The notes under the pieces were generated by a model. It was not told the DNA's origin. It worked only from the letters and a program-made list of their open reading frames with translations, and made no database searches. Source: Alisma plantago-aquatica (lineage: Eukaryota > Streptophyta > Magnoliopsida > Alismatales > Alismataceae). From it: a DNA stretch of 64,000 nucleotides. Below are positions 1 to 12,473 of the stretch, piece after piece; the stretch's first letter is position 1; every line of letters begins with the position of its first letter. The stretch lies in the NCBI GenBank assembly GCA_963693085.1, contig OY856413.1, positions 543,576,879-543,640,878 on the forward strand. The letters run 5' to 3'. The translations under genes were made by a program, and so were the position numbers.

Positions 1-1176
1 TACTTTGTCATCATCAAATGTGACCTTGAATAAGGGTTGCCACAAAGGTGATGTTCAAATGCATTATGACACATGGGGAATGATTGTGAGTGATGCAGAT
101 GAGATTTGTTCCTCCTTCATGAGTTTTATATCCGGGCCACTTGATATGTGAGACTGGGAAAGCATGGTCGTGCACATGTAAATCAATATATGATGTTGAC
201 TTCACATATATCTCAGACAACCTACTCAAGTTCAAGGAATATGGATTGAACATAGAAGAGGATGATGATTCCATGCCTCAAGTTTAATATGGATATTAGA
301 GACAAAGAAACTATACGATAACTATAACACCAATCATGGTGTGTAGGTTGAAGTTGTTCTCCAGCTTTTGAATTACTTGGATAGTAATTATGTCTTATTA
401 GATACCAATCTTTACTAATGATGTCATAAATTAGTTATGAACATTCAATGCCAACAAAATTTGGGATTATAGGGTCATGTCCATAGGAATGCGCTTGGAA
501 TAGGAGTTTTATTCATGAAGGATGTTTAACATTGATTACTAAAGTGTTATGCATTCAATTTTGACAATATTGGCAATCTACACTCTGAAATTACTGGTTT
601 AGCAAGTGAAATGATCAGCTCAGGTTGTGAATCGGTTGTTTGGTAGATCAATGGGATTGGATTAAGGATTGATGTTGACGTTATGTGGTGCATTAATTGA
701 ATATTAATTGCCAAATTTTTTGTGAATAGGGAACATATTGAAATGACCAATTCAAGTGTTGAACTGATGTCTCATGTGTGAACCGACCTATTCATAGGTC
801 AACCGATCATTTTGATATTTACATGTTTCAAAAAATTCATAAAATTCTATCTCTTTAACTTCCAGACTGACTGGAAACCTTGACCCTGATCCTCCTATAA
901 ATATAGAGGTACATGGGGATTCCCAGACACAACAATAAGATATGACAATTGTCATCTTCTCTAGTTGTGGTAGCCAAGAGAGCTCGGGCAAGTTCTATCC
1001 ATCAAAGGAAGGAACAATATGGGAGAGAAAACTATGGGAGACCAAGATGACGCAAGCACGACAACTAGAAGGGGCAACTCCTTCATGTCTGTTTATCTAG
1101 AACGACAGGAGTTCATGTTGGTCCGCATGTACTACTCTAGAGGTAAGGAGGCTTTGTCTGTCTCTAAGAGTACGCC
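1..1176. other. Unassigned left flank
   Basis: No protein family was recognised. The stretch is AT-rich with many stops in all frames. A TATA-like string (CCTATAAATATAGAGG) lies near 893-908, followed about 110 bp later by a short open stretch at 1019-1207 that runs straight into the LTR starting at 1177. The shape (TATA box, short leader, short open frame) would fit a piece of another retroelement LTR or a truncated gene start, but nothing in the translation supports a particular identity. Confidence 0.4.
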
Positions 1177-4100
1177 TGTTACAACCCCAAATTTTGGGTT
1201 CTTTTGATGAGAAATGCAATTTCTCTTAATAAAGATAAATGAGAAAATAATGGTGTGATTTGATTTGAATCAATGAATTTTGTTTATAATAGCCTTGATG
1301 GTTGCTTAGTGGGCTTTATTGGCTATTGGGCTTAATATCAAGGAAACGAAAAAGGAAATTCAATTAGTAAATGAATAATTAAGAAATAGAGAAAATAAAG
1401 ATGTAGAAACCTCTAGAAGGAAAAAGAATATTCCTCAAAGGTGGATTTTCTGCCTTTTGGATTCCTTAGGTTCCAAGGAGTCCAAGTTGCAAGGATAATG
1501 CAACAAGAGATAGAAAAGATCAATTAAATATTTCTTTACTAAAGGAAATATGAGAATAATAATATTACAATAAATAGGTGGATATTTGGATAATGGATCC
1601 CTCTTGGATGAGATTTCATGTCCACATAGTTTCTAATGGAACAAGGAATCAAAATCAAAAGAAAAACCAGAGATAAACAATTAATCAAGAATATTTGAAA
1701 TAAAGAAGATAATGCAAGAAATAAAGAGAGAAGTGATGGTTTGGTCATGATGAGTGATAATTCGAACTCCACTTGCTTTCTTGGATTACAAGGAATAGAA
1801 ATAATGGGAAATAAGAAAATAAAAAAGAGAAAAGATGGGAGAAATAATCCTAATTGAGTAATATCTTGCACCTAAAGAAAAGGCATGCTTTCTCTTAGAT
1901 AATAAGCCCAAATTTGGTAGAGAGGTATATTAAGTCATTATTACGTTTCCCTTAAAATTTGAGACTAAACAGATCCATGGTTTGAGAGTTATAATTTTTC
2001 CAAAGTGAAAGGGAATTACCCTATTTTCACTATTTTCTGTTTATGCGACAACCATGGATCTGAAATCCAACGGTAGAGATGTCGTCCCCTACCTCCAGAC
2101 AGACTGGGAAAGCTGTGAAACTGGGAGAGATTTCCTCTCCACTTTCCTCACACTCCAGTCCTTCATTCGATCTGGAAGTAGGCCCTCTGCCTTCGGGAGG
2201 CCACGAGGACTCGATCCATACCAGGATTGAGTACATGTTATAATGGGAATCGAGTTTCCCTAATTTTGTATACATGTGGCCTGACCCTATATAAGGGGGG
2301 GGGAGTTGTGCAATACCAGCTATCATGAAAACACTGCTTGTGGGATCGGGACGAGTGCTTTGACATCCTCAATTGGAGAATTCAACCTGACCTTGACCCC
2401 CGTTGAGGACCTACTTTAGCCGAGTTTGCACGATGCCGCCTGGGTACTAGAAGGGAGTAGGCAGCACAATCAAGGGGTCCTCTAAGTTTGGGAGAACTTG
2501 GCGGAGCTCCCAGCGGCCTTGGATTGCACAGAGAAGTAGCAGCGCGCCAAGTCAACCATCGAGTTGACCGGCGGCTCGCGAGAAGGATAACTCGAAGGTT
2601 GAAGACGACCAAGAGGGAAATTACTCTCCTTCCCTCACGTCCCTGTTGAAAGGGATTGTCCTTTAAGGTAATTTCACAACCTCTCCCTGTTAAAAAGTGC
2701 GTTGCCAGCCAGTTTGCTTTTAAATCCAATAAATCCACGTGGTCACTTTTGATTGGTAGCAAAAGAGTTATCTTGTAAAATACGTATCTAATTATGGATA
2801 TATCAGATGAAGGTGATCTATATATGAACGTTGATGAGAAAAATATGAGGAATCCAATAAAAATATAATTGGAGCATGATATTGCTTCCAATTTAAAAAG
2901 TAAACAAATTTATCACCTTTGATGTATTAAATTATGGTAAAACCCTAATTTGATATGGAACTCGGATTTAATGACTCTTTTGGGTTAATTTTGTTTGGAA
3001 CCCTAATTCTGAGAAATATTAACCTATTAAGAATAAAAGGAGGATTTAATTTTGAAAAAGGTAGTTTTGTACTTGTTTTAGGGTTTTATGCACGTGATTA
3101 TGTTTAGAAACCCTAATTTGGGAAAATATAATTATAGAACTGAGTTTTCATGGTTCTAAGCTATTTTGAGCATAAAAGTTCCTAATTGTGGATAAATACC
3201 CTTAATTTAGTAATTAGGGTTTTCTAATGGATAAAGGTGGAATTAGTGATAAATAGAGTTCAGAAAGATAAGTTGCTAATTTGAAAGGAACCAAAGATGA
3301 TAATTGGGCCTAATGATTGTGTCATGACTTAAAAGGATAAAAATGGTAGTTTTGATGTAAAAGAGGCATCATAGACTTAATTGACATTTAATTGTGCCTA
3401 CATTAGGGTTTGTGGACTAAAAGAGCATTAGAAGTAATAAATGTGCTATGGAGACTAAAACCCTAATTGCAATGGAAACCCCAAAAGTGGACTAGAAACC
3501 CTAGGAAGCGAGTTAGGTTTAATAGACCTTGATGGCCTGATCAATGATAGGAAAATTGGATGCATATTTCACGATCATCTTGTGTGCTTGCTTGGTTACT
3601 GGATTTCTTGCCTGGTTGGATTATTTTCTGCAGTCAAGTCAGCCTGACAGGTATGTGGTTAATTATAGTTAATCGCATTAGTTTCTCGAAGGTTTTTTTA
3701 GATGATTAATCACATTGATTGCAACCTATCAGTTTGGATGTTCATACTTGCAATTTATAAAGTCACTATGAATATCACAATTATAATAAGTGTGTATTCT
3801 CGCACCTACATGCCACCCTGATGGATGATGCCAAAAGGTCAAGCCCAGGAGGGAAAATCCATGGGCACCATGAGTGGTCACCCCAGACACCAAGCTCGGG
3901 AATGAGAAGGTGGTCTTTATTGCATGACTAATGTGCACCATGAGAGGTGACCCCAGGCACCAAGCTCAGGATTGAGAAGGTGGCCTTAAGTCAATGGAAA
4001 AATAGAAACCCTAAAGGGGGTATTCCAGGGTTAGAACAAAAGCAGTGGAGAATGTCACATTGAAAGCATAAATTGGCTTGTTAATTAACTTGATTGTGAT

Positions 4101-4480
4101 ATATAGATTGTTAACCATATTTTTGGAATTTTGGTTGTCCCCAAATATCGACATATTCATTTATGTTGATCAACATTTGGTTTTTCTGCATTTTAGGTAC
4201 ATATTGAAAAGGACAAACAGTAAAGTGGCATATGGTGAAATTAAGAAAAAAAGTGCAAGGAGGATGAGTTAGAATACAGTCCAGATGTGGATAGTAGTTA
4301 GATTCCTAAAGTTTTTAAAAGGTATGTACAGTTTTATTTTACACCATATTTCAGTTTAGTTTGGTAGAATTTCATAATTATTACTGATTAATTGTTGAAT
4401 CTTTGATCCTATTAACTGGGATAATGGCTCTGCCTTCTGGTCTCCCTTAATTGGGGGTTATCGGGAGGTAGGGTATTAGA
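1177..4480 (+). repeat. 5' LTR of the chromovirus-like element (3.3 kb)
   Basis: Direct repeat partner of 8958-12060, alignable by eye over its whole length. It contains a TATA box (TATATAAG at 2288-2295) that is altered in the right copy. About 208 bp near 2560-2765 are absent from the right LTR, with a short ATC match at the edges. The right end reads GGGTATTAGA where the right copy has GGGGTCGTTACA. Several short gypsy-like phrases (AAACCCTAATT) recur between 2940 and 3520. Confidence 0.85.
2288..2295 (+). promoter_or_regulatory. LTR TATA box
   Basis: TATATAAG inside the left LTR, followed by a G run. The corresponding site in the right LTR (near 10070) reads CTATATGGGGG, so the TATA box survives only in the left copy. 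Transcription from it is inferred, not shown. Confidence 0.4.
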
Positions 4481-7400
4481 TCATAGGTTCCTCCTTTAAT
4501 CTTTAATAATTATTAAATTTTACAAATTCCGTAGAACCAAGGGAGTTATTAGAGTATTTTTTAAAAGACAGAGGTGTCTAAAAAAGCATCACATCTGGGG
4601 GATGGAAAGATTTTCCTCAGCACCGCAAGTCGGAATATGAGGACTCCCAGATTGGTGTGACTTCGTGGCCAATGTCTTAGGATTTGACTCGAAATAAGAT
4701 ACCTTCAAGACTCTCTCATCTTGTTCATCCCTTCTCAACTTAAATCCTATTAAGGAGTTTAAGGAATATGGTTTTCTCTCTCTTCCTCACCCTCTTGAGG
4801 TATGGGTAAAGTTGATAAGGTTTAAGGAATCCTCCACCAAATTAATGAAAAGCATGTAAATAAGATGTCATGGACATAAGCTTAATAGTTTAAGCATAAA
4901 CTAAAGAATAGTTGCATGCTTAGGTCATATGACATTTGTTTTCATGCCCTCAGGAGAGACCTAAGGCTAGAACTTCTTGTCAGAAGGATGGGTAGAGAGA
5001 GTTGGTCTTGGAGGCAGAGATCTCCATTAAAGGTAGAGAACTGGTACATCCTCTAAGGATGATGCTAACCCTAACCCTAAGTGAAGGTTAGAGAGAGAGA
5101 TGACACGATGAGTTAGATGTCATGGTAGACTAGGTGTGAGGGTGGATGTGCTTTTGGATGCCCATGACGATATGAGCCATGTGAGGTTGGATGACCTAGT
5201 ACCTTTGATAACCCAACCCTAGAAAGGGTCGTGCATGTTAGAGTTAAGGATAGCTCCTTCAATGATGAGGTTAGTGAAGACCTACAGAAACCCTATGAGA
5301 TTATATGAGCACAATATAGCATGCACCCAGAGTACGTCAGTAGTGCGGGCAGTAGGTTGAAACCCTGGCCAGGAGAGTATGTTGGATAGCTTATGAGATA
5401 AGCAAGAAGAGTTTTGGATAATCCTGAGCGAACATAAGTTTGAACATAGGCTTCACCCATGTAGGGGTATACTTGTGAGCTTGATCCACCTTCGTGGAGA
5501 GAGGACCTCTAGTAGTAAGGATGTTTGTAGGGTTATCTCTAGAGAGAGAGAGAGAGTAGGACCCAAGCAAGAAGGTCGGAAGCTTAGACTCTGAGATATT
5601 AGGAACAGTTAGAAGTTGAGGATGATGTGACCTAAGTGGATGGTTGTGGTTGCCTCATGCATGATCCCTAGAGGCTGATGGTATCCTGGTTGCCTTTAGA
5701 GGACCCAAACCCTAGAGAGAAGATGAGACTGCTGGTACCTATGTGCCTATGGTATAGGTGTCCACCTTATAGGGTTAGGAAGAAGAGTTCCTTAGACCCT
5801 GAAGAGGGTTAGTAACAAGTTGTGAGGCCTTATACCTAGTTGGTTGACTCTGAGGTGTTGCTTGAGTATAAGGATAATAGGAAAGGTATGCCATACCTTG
5901 TACATGCTTGGTTCGTGGTGGAAAGGTTGAGCATGCAGTTGGACAGCTTTTGCGGAAAAGTGAACCTAGGGTTCCTAGACCTAAGGGGGGAAGTAGTGTA
6001 CCTGATACTCATGAAGAGATTTGAGTTTCCATAGATGTGAGCATGACACTCCTCATGTTTAGAGGAAAGGGAAACCCCTTAAGTTTAAGGTATGTTTGAT
6101 GAACCCCTCACAGCTAAGTTGGTGACTTGGGCAGGTATGTTTTTGGTCCAATTTTGGGTATTGAGAACAAGTAGGACCTATCATGGAGACCTAGCATGGT
6201 TTAGTAAGTGGTTTGCCTATTAGCTACATGCTTCAGTAGCTTAATAGGACTAAGCATGCTCATGTGGATGTAAACCCTTAATTTAGGGACGTTTGCGACC
6301 TTTGTGATATCAAAAGATAGTTTCCTCCCATCTTGGGAGAGGGAGCCTTTAGTAGGGTGTATACCAGTTTTTGTTGGTTTTTAGGTAACCTAAAGCGGTC
6401 TCATAGGGTCTTGAGAAGCTAAGTGGAGAGTACATAGTAAGAGAATGAACCTATAGACCCATACATAACCATCTCTAAGTGCATGTAGATGTGTTACCAT
6501 GGAGGTAACCGATATGGGGCCTGACCAAGGTAGGCAGGTCGCCATGACCCCTATGAAAGGATGAAAGTCAGCCCATGAATGCAGAGAGAGATGATGGAGA
6601 CTTGGGTAAGGTTCTAAGTTGGACATGTACTATGTTAGAATCCTAAGTCTATCCTAGGGTCAGGTAGGGAAAAGACTGATGGAAGTAGGAGTTGCCTAAC
6701 TCCCTAGTTGCACATGACCATAGGGTCGGGAGGTAACAACTGTCATTGTCCGAGGGCCATGGGTTAGGAGATTGATCACCTTCATTAACTCATGGGACCC
6801 AAAGGGCAGATGAGGAGGGCACTCTCTGGGTGCATAAGGGAAGAGGGACGACCCCAAAAGTGTCGACACCCTACAGACCTAGAGGAGATGACCAAGGATT
6901 GTGTGTGGACCCAAGCAGGTTCAAGATCAGTTTTCCATGGAAGTAAGTTTGATATCATGATGATCGTGATGTAGAGATATATGTTGCATGTTTCAACTTA
7001 GATTTGAAGGTGTACTGGAAATGTGGGATGTACCATCTCTACTCTTGGAATGGGAAGAACTCTGTATTTGGATTGTAGCCAAATGCTTATTTCCTCTTGT
7101 TATGGGAATGAGAGATAGGACAGTGTGCATGTCATACACCAAGGATAAAAGATGATGTGAGTTGGAACGTTGCTATGAGGTATGAGGATAGAGATGATAG
7201 CATACCCTTATGGAGTGAACGATACATGTATGGTTTACAAACACTAAGAGAAATAAGGTAGTCATCTTATGAGGATGCTTTTATCATGAGCTATGTGGAA
7301 TTTACGAGTTATACAAGGTTGAGTTTGATAACCAAGAAGATGAGATCTAAAGTTTTCTTGTTCAAGATAGACCTAAAGTCCGAGATAAGATGATAAGTGG

Positions 7401-8957
7401 AATACATGGAGGTGTATGTCTTCAACATTACCTAACACATAAGGATGTGAGGTGGTAATGGATGCACTGGTTGAGATGCAGCTGCCTAGTTTAGTTAAGA
7501 GGCTAGAAGAGGTTGTTAGGTTAGCCCTAATTTGAAAAACAAGATATGTTTGGCTAACACTCAGATGTAACGATATCGGTTGATCCAGTTAGTGGTTGTG
7601 TGGTTAGCCAGCGTAGGCCTTGATGCAATAAAAGGATGGTTGTAGAACCTTAGATGCACTTCTCTGGAAAAGAAGGTGATGAAACCCCAACTAGAGTGGT
7701 TTAGGGTTTCTGAGGAATCAATCTTGAGGAATCATGACATACAGGAGATCATGATTTTAAGATCACCATACACCATGCTACTATGAAGATAGTAAGTGAC
7801 AGTAGTACTTTGGATTCTTAAGATGAAGTTGCATGTGGCATGTTTCCATGCATGACACGAGGTGAAGGATGAACACCAGTAACCCTATGAGTTGATTTAG
7901 AGCATAACGATTCCCTAAGAGGGGATGGGAATTCATCACTATAGTTGTTGTGGTAAGTCTCCCCTAGACCAAGGAAGGTCAAGATGCAATATGGGTTATG
8001 ATAGATCGCCCTACCTAGATGACATGAGAAAGAAAGGATACTATCGGGAGATAGATCCGGTTGAACTACAAGTAAGAGAGATGGTTCAACTACACCATGA
8101 TGTGAGTTCAAGAGTTCTTGAGTATAACCTAAAGATACACTTCCATAAGGTGGAAGTAGATACATGAAGAACTCGAGATTAGTACAGTTTATCACCCCCT
8201 AACTAATGGGTAGTATGATCCAGACTAGAGGGTCTGATGAGAGCATGTGTGCTCATTCATGGTGATACATAGAGACAGTTCTTGTCCTTTGTAAGATGTG
8301 ATGATAACCACCATATCCAGTATCGAGGCGTAAAGGAGCTCTATAAGGGAGGTTGTGTCAGTCACCACTTCATTAAGATGATGATGGTGAAGGGACCTCG
8401 TGAAGGTTAGAAAAGGACCACAGTGTGTGCAGATGAAGTCATTTTGATCATGCAATGGCTGAAAGAGAGCCCATGGGAAACATGAGTCGTGAGTTGATGC
8501 AAAGCAGACTGACATGAAGTGCACTGTGGGAGAGTATGTGATGTGAAAATCTGACCCTTCTAAGCTACAACTGAGAAAGCTGGGTCCCCGATACATGGGT
8601 CCATTTGAGATGGATTGGTGCAGATGGTTAGGTTTAGCCTTACCCCTCAGGATAACGTGATGTGTTCCACGAGTCCAATCTAGAGCACTATGTGAAATAC
8701 CCAAGCCATGTGTTGATGCCCTGAACCTATTCAGCTTTATGAGAGGCTAAAATGTCCTGAGTCACCTATGAGGGTATGATATACCAAGGTGAGAGAGAAC
8801 TCAGATGAAATAATGTGAGATGATTAAGGTTCTTGGGAAGGACCATGGAAAGGGTGAGGCCACATGGGAGCCATGATGGACATAAGAAAGACTTATCCTG
8901 ATTTGTTTGTTTGCTTGATGGAATTTTGGGGGCAAAATTCCTATAAGAGGGGAAGGA
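4481..8957 (+). pseudogene. Decayed gag-pol interior of the chromovirus-like element
   Basis: No frame stays open for more than about 100 codons. On the plus strand, scattered remnants resemble gypsy pol. Around 7365-7400 the translation gives FKIDLKS, like the RT phrase KIDLRSGYHQ. Around 8180-8200 it gives TVYHPLTNG, like the integrase phrase TAYHPQTDGQ. Around 8570-8610 it gives LRKLGPRYMGPFE, typical of the integrase C-terminus of gypsy elements. Stops and frame changes occur every few dozen codons. Gag and protease were not recognised in 4481-7300. The order RT, then integrase, then 3' LTR supports Ty3-gypsy rather than Ty1-copia. Confidence 0.6.
8943..8957 (+). other. Polypurine tract
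   Basis: AAGAGGGGAAGGA directly abuts the TG of the right LTR. A polypurine tract at this place primes plus-strand DNA synthesis in LTR retrotransposons and fixes the orientation of the element. Confidence 0.65.
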
Positions 8958-11900
8958 TGTTACAACCCCAAATTTTGGGTTCTTTTGATGAGAAATGCAA
9001 TTTCTCTTAATAAAGATAAATGAGAAAATAATGGTGTGATTTGATTTGAATCAATGAATTTCGTTTATAATAGCCTTGATGGTTTCTTAGTGGGCTTTAT
9101 TGGCTATTGGGCCCAATAACAAGGAAAAGAAAAAGGAAATTCAATTAGTAAATGAATTATTATGAAATAGAGAAAATAAATATTAAGAAACATGTAGAAG
9201 GCAAAAGAATATTCCTCAAAGGTGGATTTCATGCCTTTTGGATTCCTTGGGTTCCAAGGAGTCCAAGTTGCAAGGATAATGCAACAAGAGAGAGAGAAAA
9301 GATCAATTACATATTGCTTTATTAAAGGAAATATGAGATAATACTAATATTACAAAAAATATGTGGATATTTGTATAATGGATCCATCTTGGATAAGATT
9401 TCGTGTCCACATGGTTTCTAATGGAAAAAGGAATCAAAACCAAAAGAAAAACCAGAGATAAACAATTAATCAAGAATGTTTGAAATAAAGGAGATAATGC
9501 AAGAAATAAAGAGAGAAGTGAGGGTTTGGTCATGATGAGTGATAATTCGAACCCCACTTGCTTTCTAGGATTACAAGGGATAGAAATAATGGGAAATAAG
9601 AAAATAAGAAAGAGAAAAGATGGGATAAATAATCCTAATTGAGTAATATCTTGCACCGAAAGAAAAGACACGTTTTCTTTTAGATAATGAGCCCAAATTA
9701 GGCAAAAAGGTAGATTAAGTCATTATTAAGTTTCCCTCAAAATTTGGGATTAAACGAAGCCATGGTTTGAGAGTTATGCTTTTTCCAAAGTGAAAGGGAA
9801 TTACCCTGTTTTCCCTATTTTCTGTTTATGCGACAACTGTGGATCTGAGATCCAACGGTAGAGATGACGTCCCCTACCTCCAGACTGACTAGGAAAGCTG
9901 TGAAACTAGGAGAAATTTCCTCTCCACTTTCCTCACACTCCAGTCTGTCATTGGATATGGAAGTAGGCCCTCTGCCTTCGGGAGGCCGCGAGGACTCAAT
10001 CCATACCAGGATTGAGTACCTGTTATAATGGGAATTGAGTTTCCCTAATATCATATACATGTGGCCCGACCCTATATGGGGGTGGGGGGGAGATGTGCAA
10101 TACCAGAGATCATGAAAACACTACTCGTGGGATCGGGATGAGTAGATGAGTGCTTCGGCATCCTCAATTGGAGAATTGAACCTGACCTTGACCCTCGTTG
10201 AGGACCTACTTCAGCAGAGGTTGCACGATGCCGCCTGGGTACTAGAAGGGAGTACGCAACACAATCAAGGGGCCCTCTAAGTTTGGGAGAACTTGGCGGA
10301 GCTCCTAGCATCCTTGGATTGCACAGAGAAGCAGCAGCGAGCCAAGTCAACCATCTTGTAAAATACGTATCTAATTATGGAAATATCGGATGATGGTGAT
10401 CTATACATGAAAGTTGATCAGAAAAACATGAAGAATACAATAAAAATATAATTGGATCCTGATATTTCTTGCAATTTAAAAATTACACAAAGTTATCACC
10501 TTTGATGTATTAAATTATGGTAAAATCCTAATTTGATATGGAACTCAGATGTAATGACTCTTTTGGGTTAATTTGGTTTGGAACCCTAATTCTGAGAAAT
10601 ATTAACCTATTAAGAATAAAAGGAGGAGTTAATTTTGAAAAAGGTAGGTTCATGCTTGTTTTAGGGTTTTATGCACATGATTATGTTTAGAAACCCTAAT
10701 TTGGGAAAATATAATTATAGAACTGAGTTTTCATGGTTCTAAGCTATTTTGAGCATAAAAGTTTCTAATTGTGGATAAATACCCTTAATTTAGTAACTAG
10801 GATTTTCTAATGATAAAGGTTTAGTGATAAATAGAGTTCAGAAAGATAAGTTGCTAATTTGAAAGGAACCAAAGATGATAATTGGGCCTAATGATCGTTT
10901 CATGACTTAAAAGGATAAAAATGGTAGTTTTGATGTAAAAGAGGCATCATAGACTTAATTGACATTTAATTGTGCCTACATTAGGGTTTGTGGACTAAAA
11001 GAGCATTAGAAGTAATAAATGTGATATGGAGACTAAAACCCTAATTGCAATGGAAACCCCAAAAGTGGACAAGAAACCTTAGGAAGTGAGCTAGGTTTAA
11101 TAGACCTTGATGGCCTGATCAATGATAGGAAAATTGGATGCATATTTCAGGATCATCTTGTGTGCTTGCTTGGTTATTGGATTTCTTGCTTAGTTGGATT
11201 ATTTTCTGCACTTAAGTTAGCCTGACAGGTATGTGGTTAATTATGGTTAATCACATTAGTTTCCCGAAGGTTTTTCTGGATGATTAATCGCATTGATTGC
11301 AACCTATTAGTTTGGATGTTCATACTTGCAATTTATAAAGTCACTATGAATATCACAATTATAATAAGTGTGTATTCTCGCACCTACATGCCACCCTGAT
11401 GGATGATGCCAAAAGGTCATGCCCAGGAGGGAAGACCCATGGGCACCATGAGTGGTGACCCCAAACACCAAGCTCGGGAATGAGAAGGTGGTCTTTATTG
11501 CATGACTAATGGGCACCATGAGAGGTGACCCCAGGCACAAAGCTCGGGATTGAGAAGGTGGCCTTAAGTCAATGGCAAAAGAGAAACCCTAAATGGGGTA
11601 TTCCAGGGTTAGGGCGAAAGCGGTGGAGAATGTCACATTGAAAGCGTAAATTGGCTTGTTAATTAACCTGATTGTGATATTTAAATTGTTAGCCATATTT
11701 GTTGAATTTTGGTTGTCCCCACATACTGGCATATTCATTTATGCTGACCGACATTTTGGTTTTCCAAGTTTTAGGTACATATTAAAAAGGAAAAATAGTA
11801 AAGTGGCATATGGTGAAATTAAGAAATAAAGTGCAAGGAGGATTAATTAGAATAGAGTCCAGATGTTGATAGCAGTTAGATTCCCAAAGTTTTTAAAAGG

Positions 11901-12060
11901 TATGCATAGTTTTATTTTACACCATATTTCAATTTAGTTAGGTAGAATTTCATAATTATTACTGATTAATTATTGAACCTTTGATCTTTTTAATTGGGAT
12001 AATGGCTCTGACCTTCTGGTCTCCCTTAATTGGGGGTTACCGGGAGACGGGGTCGTTACA
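8958..12060 (+). repeat. 3' LTR of the chromovirus-like element (3.1 kb)
   Basis: Direct repeat of 1177-4480, starting TGTTACAACCCC and ending GTCGTTACA. It is about 200 bp shorter than the left copy, mainly because one block (left 2560-2765) is missing here: the sequence passes from GTCAACCATC straight to TTGTAAAATACG near 10345-10360. Scattered substitutions between the two copies indicate an old insertion. Confidence 0.85.
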
Positions 12061-12473
12061 ACACTGTAAACCACCATCTGCGGTGCTAGACCATGATGTC
12101 GACAATGAAAGAAATCAAGGTGCAACTCGACGAAGTAGCATGCTTGACAGGCCTAAATCGTGCATCCAAAAGGAGCAGATTGAAGTAGTCAGACTTTTAA
12201 ATTACCCGACTCCTAGGCCCCCGAAACGATGACGGGGTCCGAAGTAGCAATCGAGGTCGAACCACAGGGACAAGGGTGGTAGTGTTAAAAACATGGAATC
12301 AACACATTACACTCTGACAGAAGCAAGGTGAGGGTAAAGTTCCCAAGGGGACAAGAGGCGAAGATCGATAAAATAAAATAAAGACTATCTCCAACTGGAG
12401 TTACAAGGAAAATTAAGGTTTTTGGCATTTATCAGTTTTTAGGGTTTTAGCGCAACAGAACCAGAGGAGATAA
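12061..12473. other. Short flank between two LTR elements
   Basis: 412 bp between the chromovirus-like element and the Athila-like element. It has no recognisable coding sequence. A phrase near 12246-12272 (CGAGGTCGAACCACAGGGAC) resembles wording common in plant LTRs and may be a piece of an older LTR. Its last five bases, GATAA (12469-12473), are the left copy of the target duplication of the next element. Confidence 0.5.

Larger units (their letters stand above)
1177..12060 (+). mobile_element. Old Ty3-gypsy LTR retrotransposon (chromovirus-like), decayed
   Basis: Two long direct repeats (1177-4480 and 8958-12060), both starting TGTTACAACCCC, bound a 4.5-kb interior. A purine-rich tract ending AGAGGGGAAGGA lies immediately before the right repeat, which sets the orientation as plus. 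Faint pol remnants appear in the expected order: RT-like near 7365, integrase core near 8170-8220 and integrase C-terminus near 8560-8640. The long LTRs and the integrase tail would suit a Tekay/Del-type chromovirus, but the clade is inference. The right LTR ends in TTACA, while the matching left end has changed. The bases just outside (ACGCC left, ACACT right) do not give a clean 5-bp target duplication. No intact frame remains, so the copy is surely immobile by itself. Confidence 0.85.

Noticed and set aside
3729..3941. Conserved minus-strand open stretch present also at 11307-11540
   Set aside because: Conserved only because both copies are LTRs of the same element; no family and opposite to the element's direction.
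8225..8704. 159-codon minus-strand open stretch
   Set aside because: It lies antisense to integrase remnants of the decayed gypsy element and has no motif.
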